A stretch of DNA of 64,000 nt from Salminus brasiliensis (taxonomy: Eukaryota > Chordata > Actinopteri > Characiformes > Bryconidae). Below the pieces are notes generated by a model, which did no database searches, was not told the origin of the DNA, and saw nothing but the letters and a program-made list of their open reading frames with translations. The position numbers and the translations under genes are program-made. Numbering within the stretch: position 1 is the stretch's first letter; each line of letters starts with the position of its first letter. Shown one piece after another: positions 28,391 to 39,362 of this stretch. The stretch covers positions 46,119,271-46,183,270 of the forward strand of contig NC_132881.1 in NCBI RefSeq assembly GCF_030463535.1, read 5' to 3'.

Positions 28391-31300
28391 ACATACAGAT
28401 CCTGTTACAGCAGCGACAGATTCTTAAGTCTGTGTGTGGGTGTGTTTGCATAATTGTGTGTGCGTGTACATATATACGTGGCCAGATCCTGTTACAGCAG
28501 AAACAACAGTGCTTAGAGACAGATTCTCACACACTCTCTCACATACACTCTCTCACACACACACAAAAGCTTGTATCTGCATTTCTCTTAATAGGAATTT
28601 TATTGCTGAGTATAAACATTGTTAACCTTTGAAACCCTGAACCATCAAATTGCCAGAAAGTTCGAACTCTTTAAAACTGGGGTGTTTATTTGACTTTCTG
28701 ACCAATTATTTACGCCATGAATTTTATATTTTAGCATGTTTGATAGATCTGTAAGTTGTTGCTCGCAGCAGTTTTTGTAAACAAGCTAAAATATAAAGAA
28801 CACAAAATTGTTGAACCCCTTAAGTCTTCTTTTTCTGTATGAAATCTGTATGTATTTTTGTGGTGCATACAGTACATGGATAATCCACCACATGTGTCTT
28901 ATTGTACGTAATTATTATTAATGTAATGTATTATTTATTTTTGTTATTATCTATATAAGCTCCCCATAACACAAAATGAGTCATATTGCATGTTTAGGGT
29001 GGTAGTAACTTCAGGCTCCTGCAGATGTTGCTGCACAAGGGGGGGGGGGGGGGGAAATGACAGGATTAATAGATTGGGAAGAGGTGATACAGTGCAGTGA
29101 GGGTCTTATTTAAGGGCCATAGTGTGAAGGAAGGAGCTAAATCTGCAGGTGTATGGAAGCTTACCGTCATACTGGTCTACCAGCAGTGGCAGAAATCACA
29201 GTCTGCAGGAGATTCTCCTCAGAATTGAAAAGTTTCATGGCTTGTTGCTTCTAGAAGTCAGCTCAGGTCCTTCACAATCAACTGCTGAAAGAACACTCCA
29301 CAGGGACCTGCAGACCATCATCATATGGAGCAGAATTGCACATATCTCTTCTGCTCAAGAATGAGGAGAATTTCCCGCAGACTGGGATTTCTGCCACTGC
29401 TGGTAGACCCATATGACCGTAAGCTTCCAGTGACTATGGTCTTTAGCCATGCCCAAATGTAATCACTCCTTTTAGCCAGTCATTAACTGTATCTGCTTTG
29501 TGACCCATTTTCCACACAGGGTTGTCCACAAACTTTTGGACATATAGTGAAGGTCAGGTATATCTGACTAACCCCTGATCTGTGTTCTGTGTTCAGATGT
29601 AAATACTGGCACTATGACGAGAACTTGCTGACCTCCAGCGTGATCATTGTGTTCCATAACGAGGGCTGGTCCACCCTGATGAGGACCGTGCACAGCGTCA
29701 TCAAGAGGACGCCCCGCAGATACCTGGCCGAGATCGTCATGATCGATGACTTCAGCAATAAAGGTAAGGAAAAGCTTTTTCCTAATTTCATATATTCTAT
29801 ATGTCCAAATGTTTGTGGACACCCATTCTAATGAATGCATTAGAACACAGCTTGTCGAGTCCCTGTAGAGAAGTATCACCAGTAGAAAAGGACTCTCTGG
29901 AGCCGATACGCATGAACCTATTGGCGCCATGCTGCCTAATGCCAGGCGTGGGCTAGAGGGGTATAAAGCCCCCCAGCATTGAGCTGTGGAGCAGTGGAAG
30001 GACTGTGTTCTCTGGAATAATGGTGGTGCTCCATCCAGTGCTTTTGGGGTGAGTTGGGGAGTTGGCAGTGAGGTAATGCTAATGTCACTGAATGCAATCA
30101 AATCCTCACAGCAATGCTCCAAAATCTAGTAGTAGTAATCTTTTCTGTGGACAGTGGAGACAATTACTCGAACAAAAGCAGGATAAACCCTTTACATTCC
30201 CTTGATTTTAGAAGAAACAATGAACGAGCAGGTGTCCCAATACTTTTGTCCATATAGTGAATATGGCATATGGCATTTATATGAAAGGTGTCAGAAAGGC
30301 CCAGCATGTGTTTGAGTTATTCATTATTTTTCATAATCATTCAATTAACAATATGCTCTATGGACAAAAGTATTGGGACACCTGCTCATTCATTGTTTCT
30401 TCTGAAATCAAGGATATTAAAAATAGTTGAGCCTGCTTTTGTTGGAGTAACTGTCTCTACTGTTCAGGGAAGAAAGCTTTCTATTACAGGAGCATTGCTG
30501 TGAGGATTCGATTGCCTTCAGTGACAAAAGCATTCAAAAAAGCAGGATGTTGGTTGATCACGACTCCACCTCATCCCAAAAGTATTGGATGGAGCATCAT
30601 CATCATCATCATCATCATCATCGTCGCCATTGATCCAAACAAAAATCTGTGAGGCCTTCTTAGTGGAGTGTGTAAATTCTGGTTGTTCTCGCACTCCCAT
30701 TAGGTCTCTCTCTCCCTCTCTCTCTCTCTTTTTAGTTCATCTGAAGGAAAGACTGGAGGAATACATAAAGCAGTGGAACGGGCTGGTCAAACTTTTCCGC
30801 AATGACAAAAGAGAAGGACTGATCCAGGCCAGGAGTATAGGGGCCCGCAAAGCCACCCTTGGACAGGTATGTACGAAGTATGTTTACAGGAAGGATTCTA
30901 GGTCTAGGGGCAAAGGACTGTGCTTCTTAAAGAGTACATCCACCCTAAATACCAGGGGGTCTCTCGGCCTGTAGGCACATTTGAATGATGCAGGTTAGGG
31001 GTCAGTCGATGATGAACGAGTGGAGGCAGGGAAGAATGCAGTCGACCAGAGGCTTTTCCTGAGGCTTTTCTGCAGAAATGAACTAAATCAACCTCTAGGG
31101 GGCACACTAGCCAGGTTTGGAACAGCAAAAGTGAAATTTATTAGCTTATAATAGTTATTGTGGGACAAATTGCTTGTTTTACCCAAATGCTACTGAGGAG
31201 TGAACGTAAAAGTTTAAAGATTAAAAAATATATATGTATAGAGCTTGATCCGTCTTAATAAACAGTACAGTATATGAACCAGAGTTGACCCAAGAGACTA

Positions 31301-32995
31301 ATTTCTCAGTCTCTGAACAGACATAAGACATTATGCCCTTTTTTAAAATTTGCTCTCTTTTTAGGTGTTGATCTACCTGGATGCTCACTGTGAAGTAAGC
31401 GTGAACTGGTATGCTCCACTGGTGGCCCCCATATCCAAGGACCGGTACGTCCCTCGGCTACTGATGCTATCAGAAATACAAGCCACATGGAATTTGTTTT
31501 GCATTTTAAGACGTTCTGTTGATACCCAGACAGTTACTGTTAGAATGCCCCCGCTGAGCACTTTATTAGGAACACTGGCACTGTGTACTGACACTGGGTA
31601 GGGCCTCCTTTTGCTCTCAAACCAGCTTCCATTTTTCAAGGCGTGGATTCCACAAGATGTTGGATACATTGCTTTGAGATTCTGCTCCATGCTGGCACAA
31701 TTGTGTCATACAGGTCCAGCCCAGGAGCACTTTCATGCTTTGAATCTCCCATCTACAGTTCTACTGGATTTCAATCTGGAGATTGGGAAGAACCAGCACT
31801 GAAGAACTCTGCACCCATTATCATGTTCAGGAATTTGGGACGACTTTTACTTTGCGACATGCTGCATCATCATGCAGGACGTAGCCATTAGAAGATGGTT
31901 AACTCTGGTCATGAAGGGATGCACATGGTCGGCACCAATACTCAAATAATCTGTGGTATTCAAGCGATGATTGATTGGCATTAATGGCCTAAAGTGTGCC
32001 AAGACATGGGTGTCCCTCCGCAGATATCCAGATTCATCAGACCAGGCTGCGTTTCTCCAGTCTTCAACTGTCCTGTGTTGGTGAGCCTGTGCTGAGCCAC
32101 TGCAGCCTCAGCTTTCTGGTCTTGGCTGACAGTAGTAGAACCACACATGTCTTCTGCTGCTGTAGCTGTAGCCTTCCTGCCTGCTCCAACCAGTCTGGCC
32201 ATTCTCTGTCGACATCTCTGTCGACGTGTTTTCCTTATTACACCATTCTGAGGAACTCTATAGACTGTCAGTTCTAGAAATCAGCAGAAGATCAGCAGTT
32301 CTAGAAATACTTGACGCAACCCGCCTGACACCAACAAACGCTGACTAGATAATTGCCTGAATCCATAGGTGCGCAGGTCTTCCTAATGAAGTGCTCGCTC
32401 AGTTGTGCTGTTATGCTTCTGTTTGTTTTTGACATTAACGTTGAATTGTGAAGTGAAAATCGATACGAGGTATATTTGAAGGTTTTCTGCATTTTAAGTA
32501 CATTCTGATAAAGCCCAGATCATTACCGTTTGCATTTGACAACCCAATGTTAATTTCTTGTTTGACATTAACTTTGATTTGTGTATTCTAAATCAACGCA
32601 GGGTAAATTCGAGAGAACGCAGTACAAAGGTTTGACTCAGAACTGTAGCATGACGATTTGTGTAAACTCTGAAATGTAAAGACAGCCATGCCTCAGGCCC
32701 TGGTGACTGTTTCCTGTTGTTCCACAGTGTAACATTGCTCTTGTGTTGTGTGGTTAACGTTTGCAGAACGGTTTGCACAGTGCCTTTGATAGATTACATA
32801 GACGGCAATGATTATACGATAGAGCCCCAGCAGGGCGGGGACGAGGACGGGCTGGCACGGGGAGCCTGGGACTGGAGCCTGCTGTGGAAGAGGGTGCCTC
32901 TGAGCAGCAAGGAGAAGGCTAAGAGAAAGCATAAGACTGAGCCCTATCGGTAAACACAGCCTGCAGGTCACCCAGAGCATGGTCATTAAACCCCC

Positions 32996-33041
<46 letters not shown>

Positions 33042-33842
33042 TTCTCTTTCTCTGTTCGTGTGTCTCCCCATCCATCCCGTGGACGTGAATGTGTATGAAT
33101 GCACCCGTGTATTGCCATTGTGTGTGTTTGTGTGTATCTGTGGTTTGCATGTCCCCTCCTCCCCCCAACTATCCCAATCCATCCTTCATCGCTGCCTTTA
33201 GAACGGTGTGCACAGTGCCTCTCATTGACTCCATCAGTGGCCAGACTTACACCATAGAGCCCCAGGGCGGGGGGGACGAGGATGGCTTTGCCAGAGGAGC
33301 ATGGGACTGGAGCATGCTCTGGAAGCGCGTGCCGCTCAATAGCAGGGAGAAGGAGATGAGATTAACTAGAACTGAGCCCTATCGGTAATTCCAAAACTGA
33401 TTTCAAACTGATTGGGGCCTGAAACCCATTTAAGAGAATGTTTGGTGATGGGTTTGTGTGCATTGTGCTTTACATTAAATCCTTTAAGACTGGCTGAATA
33501 TACTCACCATAACACGGCTAGATAACCTCCAGCACAATGAATGACATGTAATGCAAGATGCTGCTTTGGTTATAACATACTGTTACCACCACTATAACAT
33601 TACGTTTATACAGCCATGTGAAGAAAAGAAATACGACCCCAATGAAATCCTATGTCTAATATTTAAACATATGGACATGTGATCTTCATTTGACCAATAT
33701 TAAGAGATGGAGGTAGTATAACTAAACCCATACACCCTAAGAAATTATTTTTAATTTGTGAAATATAAGTAATATAAGTAATAAGTAATATAAAATTATC
33801 CTGTTGGGGAAATTACACATTAATAATAATTGTATTGTTTTA

Positions 33843-33887
<45 letters not shown>

Positions 33888-36800
33888 TAAATCCCCTTCT
33901 AGACTTCCCTCCTTTCTGAAGGCCTTTTGGATCTGGCCATGGTGATCTTCACCACTCACTTCAACTATCAAGAGCAGACCAGACTATGTTCTGATCATCT
34001 GCACCTAATTCTAATTCTACACATTTGAAATAGTAATAAATGTGGGGTGTTGTAAATTTTTCCTCACACGAAAATTGCATTTCTGTTATTTAAATTGTGT
34101 AGTTTTATTATTTATTATTTCTACAACTAATTTTTTAAAGCTCCGAATGGCTCCGTGGTCTACTGCTGCTTTGACATCAGCATCCGGAGTCCGAAAGAAC
34201 ACAATTGGCCCTGCTCTGTCCGAGTGGGTAGATGCTGGCCAGCACAGGCATCTGTTGGCTAGTGCTGCTGAGCTGGCCGGCTGCCTGCCCATGCTGAGAT
34301 GGTGGCTAGCTTTGCATGTATCGGAGGAGCCCGATACATTCTTACCCTCCCAAGTGTCCATATATTTAAATATGTTTAAAAAATGGTTTTTATGGGGCGT
34401 GCTCATTTTTTCACTTGAATGTATGTATGTTGTAAGAATCTGCTAACAACATGAGTATTATATACAGATTTGCTTGTCCATTTAATCATCTCAATAATGC
34501 AATCATGTCCATTCCACTTAACCCCTTAATCACTTCACTGTCTTGCATGAGTGTCTTCATACACTAAATTCTGTGCTTCAGAAATACACTGATTAAACCT
34601 GAAGACGGCGTCTTTAGCTGAAGACTATACACAATCTACCATTAAGCCTCCATAATGAATGTGTCTAATCTGTCGCTTTGACTTCCCATCATGTTTGTTG
34701 CTCCGGCATCATAACATGTTATTGGAAGGTCCCGCTTCTGCAGCATTATGCAGGCTCTATGGTAGGATAGTGTGAAAAGATGGCAAACGTATGTGGTCAT
34801 TTTTTTGATTACTGTGTTGTTTTCTGGACATATGTCCGGCCTAGTCCAGGCTAAATGCATTTGCCTGGATTTTGACTGGAGAATTTCCATCAGCAATGAA
34901 TTTGTCCTTGACTAGGCTTGAACACCTTTCAAAAATAAAAGGACCTCATGAAGTCTGGAACTGGCACAGTACTGTGGACACTGTCCCTAGGGGAGCTTGG
35001 TCTTTTCCCTCCCGAAATCGAGCCAGTTTTCTTGACCCAATTTAAGTCTAGACCAAGCAGGATTTCACTGCATTTACAGTTAAGAGTTTTAATCTAGGTG
35101 AAGATCTGTTGAAGATCTGGTTTACAGGAATATTCCAGTGTTTTTCAACCTAATCTTCTAATCTGTCAGATCTATAGCATATGTTGGACAGTTTAGACTG
35201 AGATGCCCAAATTTTTCGTCATGATTTGACCATACACATTACAGATTCAGTACTATGCAGACGTGTTAGTCCACTGTGGAAATTACAGTAGAAAGTAAGT
35301 GTTTATCTGTTCAGTAAAACACTGATATTAGAATAAACACTAATAATATCACTCCTACAGAAAGTGGTGATGGTTCTCCATCACGGTGTTCATTATTAGA
35401 ACATCTCCAAAGTTCTCCTCATGGAGTCTAGTATTATTTAGAGTTCTCCTCAGATCAACACCTGGTTTGGTGGTAAATCAGGGCTTAATGATGGTAAATC
35501 AGGTGAGCTGCTGCTGCTGCTGATGATGATGATGATGGAGTTGAACACATCCTCCACGCTGTGCTGGCTGGACTGGACAGGGGGGCGTCCAGGACAAACC
35601 TGGAGGAACAGAGCTCTGTTCTTCAGACTAGTATAATACTTCAGAATTATAATATGTAACTAATATTCATAAAATACCAGTACATCTGTTTAAAAAACAA
35701 ATATTTATAGAAGTTACCAGTTGATGATAGATTTTACATAAGAGAGTTTCCAATCAGTGGGATTTCTATTCTTTTTTTATGTTTAAGGAAATTACTGCTT
35801 ATAATTAAACCATGAACCATCTAAAAACCTACAGATATGGCATCTAGAGCTTAGGTTGAAAAGTACCCCCTAAACAACATCCAGGAAACTGGTCTAAGTG
35901 CCCTGTGTTGCAGATGTTCCCCATCTGATCCTTAGAGATCCTGAGCCTGTGTGCTCTCCAAATACCTGGAATTTGTGCGAATCAAATCTCCGGTGTTCTG
36001 GGAGCTAGAACAGGAACAGGACAATCAGAAAGCCCATTGCCTAGCCAGGGTCCCCCAAGGACAGGGTTGAGTAACTTGTGTTGTAAGGGAGGTCAGGGAG
36101 GGGTGCGCTGGGATGTTTACGGAGTGCGAGAGGTGTGACTCTTTTTGTGTATCTTTGTGTGTAAGGTCTCCGGCCATGGCCGGTGGGCTGTTTGCTATTG
36201 AGAGAGATTTCTTCTTCGAGCTGGGCCTCTATGACCCTGGCCTGCAGATCTGGGGAGGAGAAAATTTTGAGATATCCTATAAGGTATGTTTTTCTTTTGT
36301 TTGTTTGTTTGTTTTTTGTGGGGTTTAATATATTGCTACTATGATCCGAGGATATGATCCACTATGATCCGAGGATTGCTGGTCATTCTGCTTGCCATCA
36401 TCAGAGTCTAATAGTCATTAACAGTTATAAAACCCTGTTTTCTAATTGCAAAACACTCTGTAATGGTAATGATAAACATGTATGTGAACACATTGCAATA
36501 ATGAGAGTATGGGCAAAAACACTTAATAGAAAAATGAATAATTGAACTTTCCACTGTCTTATGTAAGTAAATAAATATACCTACAGCGAGAGAGCTTATT
36601 CAGCAGTCAGTGTGTATTTCATTATACAAGGATTCCAGGAGACTTCATTGTCATTCGCATCGCATGTGGTGCACTGGGTGGAACGAAATTGAGATCTCAA
36701 GGTCCTAGTTACACCCAAAGAGCAATAAATTGAATAAATAAAATAAAAATCTAGAATATAAAAGAGGTATGCATAAATAGGAATCAGTTTCATTTTGTTT

Positions 36801-36992
36801 AGTAGCTTCTAAACAATATTGGCACAGAAATTAGTTGTTCTACTTATCTAACTTATCTAAGTTGTAGAGTCCTGTAGTAGTACCCAAATTATTTAAAAAT
36901 AATATTTATATGATATATTAGATAAATAGAAGAATAGATTTATTTATGTTTATCTTTATATATTTATTATTATTATTGTTGTTGTTGTTATA

Positions 36993-37026
<34 letters not shown>

Positions 37027-39323
37027 TTAAACTGAATCTATTTGAGTAGACATGCATATTGTCACTGTCTGACAAATACCTTGTGACCCTATTTATTATT
37101 TATAATAATTTGTATGTGGACGTTATTTTTGTGTCCAAATAGAAATACTCTAAAATGACTTGGAATAAAATCTTTTTAATTGACTTCCATTGAAGGTGGA
37201 AAAAAACTGTTTTGGAGATACAAGGTTTTATACATTTGTCTCTAGTCAGTAGGTTTTCCTCCTCCTGTAAAGTGGCTGTTTTTGGGTGATGGTGACAGTA
37301 TGGTAAATATTATCTCTGTATGAGAATGACATAAACGTGTCTGTTCCTGTGTGTAGATATGGCAGTGTGGAGGACAGCTGCTGTTCGTTCCCTGCTCTCG
37401 TGTGGGACACATCTACCGTCTGTCTGGATGGCAAGGAAATCCGCCCCCTGCACACGTGGGCTCCTCCCCCACCCTTAAGGTTGGCCCCCGTTGTCGCATA
37501 AGTACACTTAGACCTCTCTTTTTTGCTGAGCATGTCTGCCCTACAAAGGCTAAGAGCAGGAACTACCCCAGTAGTGAATGTGAGGGGAAAACAGCTGCAG
37601 AGCAGTTGCTGTACATCCATACACCAACTGCAGCTTTACATGATGCTGATTCTGGCACGTGTGCAGTATCGCTACTTCATACCTGCAGTAGGTTTGGTTG
37701 ACCAACACAGTTTCTCAGATTCGCTGCTGCTGTAGTTCCTGTATTGACCGTTGCATGTCGGATCTGCGCTGTGTTCACATCAGTGTTCGTTTACCAGCAA
37801 AACACATTCGTTTTGATTCTGTCCTTGTGTGCAGAACTACGTGCGTGTGGTGGAGGTCTGGTGGGACGAGTATAAGGACTATTTCTACGCCAGCCGCCCC
37901 GAAACTCTCACTCTGGCTTATGGAGACATCAGCCCTCTGAAGAAGTTTAGAGAAGAGCATCGCTGCAAGAGCTTCAAGTGGTTCATGGAGGAGATTGCTT
38001 ACGATATCCCCAACCACTACCCACTGCCTCCTAAGAACGTGGACTGGGGAGAGGTGCACAGCTTTTACACTTCACCCTCAAACCTTATCAGTTCATCAAT
38101 AAACATATTGTGTTTCTGCAAGAGAGGAAACAGCATCTGGGCTTTGCATGGCTTTGGGCTAGATGGCATGAGTCCAAGAGTTCCTATTTTGTAGTGTTGT
38201 TTGTTCTTTTGAAAAGCCCTCCCTGATCTAAAGGTAAAGGTAAAGGTGATGGTAAAGGTATTGGTCACTGTACAGTGTGGACTGTACAGCGAAATGTGTC
38301 CTCCACATTTAACCCATCTGGTAGTGAACACACACTCACACACACACATGTGTTAGGGGCAGTGAGTACACACACACACCCAGAGCGGTGGGCAGCCAAC
38401 TCCAGCGCCCGGGGAGCACAGAGGGTAAAGGGCCTTGCTCAAGGGCCCAACAGTGGCAGCTTGCCGAGCCCGGGAATCGAACCCACAACCCTGTTATCGA
38501 CAGCCCGGCGCTCTAACCACTGAGCCACCACCATAAAGGCCAAGAGTCACTCAAGTTTAGATTTACTTATGTAATAACATCTTTGTAACACATTGTAAGC
38601 ATAATAATCAAGTTTTTAGACATTTCATATTTTAATAACTGTATGAACAAGTGCTCATGAATGCTAAACAAAACTGATTACTTACAGGTTTGTTTTCTAC
38701 CTGCTACAAAATTTGATCTCCAACTTAAAAATATTGCTACTTTATTGCAACTTCAGTCTCAGTCGTTTTTTAATCAGTGGTTTTTAAGTGAGTCGGCCTG
38801 GACAGAAGGCCAGGGCTCCCTGTAGTTTTTTAGTCCGTCCTTGGGGCAGAGCATACTTGAAACTGTGCAGGGCAGTGGGTCCTCAACACTCTCTGTTCTG
38901 TGTTCTAGACTCATTGAAGATTTCCTCTTTTTTTTTTTGTTGTCTGGAACTGATTACAGTTTTTATATTGTCAAAAACTTTTATTCTATAACTTTTGAGC
39001 GGAGGTGTATGTGTGCTAAATTTCAATGAATCCATTCATTTATTCAATTCAATTCCGGCTGTAAATATAGATTGCTTGTAGATCACTAATTTGGTGTCTG
39101 TCTCTGTTCTCCTCAGATCCGTGGGTATGAGACCAGTTACTGTATAGACAGCATGGGCCACACTAATGGTGGCAATGTGGAGATTGGGCCGTGCCACAGG
39201 ATGGGAGGGAATCAGGTAAGAAATGTTTGATTTTTACACACTTCAAGGTAAAGGTGCACGTATTTGTCACTGTACACTGTACAGCGAAATGTGTCCTCCG
39301 CATTTAACCCATCTGTGGTAGTG

Positions 39324-39362
<39 letters not shown>

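Larger units (their letters stand above)
10183..29596 (+). other. galnt7: galnt7 intron 2 (19.4 kb, repeat-filled)
   Basis: No exon-like conserved coding sequence was recognised. It holds transposon remnants, a LINE 3' end, a hAT-like MITE and many microsatellites, listed separately. Stretches between them (for example 11290-12400, 13200-13740, 15240-16500, 17830-18990, 22220-23030, 28400-28990) show nothing I can name beyond A/T-rich spacer and degenerate repeats. Confidence 0.8.

Noticed and set aside
38054-38194. Extension of galnt7 exon 9 frame to 38194
   Set aside because: Sequence after 38053 is intron; exon 10 continues the lectin domain in the right phase.
38473-38527. tRNA gene from A- and B-box matches
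   Set aside because: The boxes belong to a SINE head with a SINE body and tail; no cloverleaf anticodon arm could be supported.
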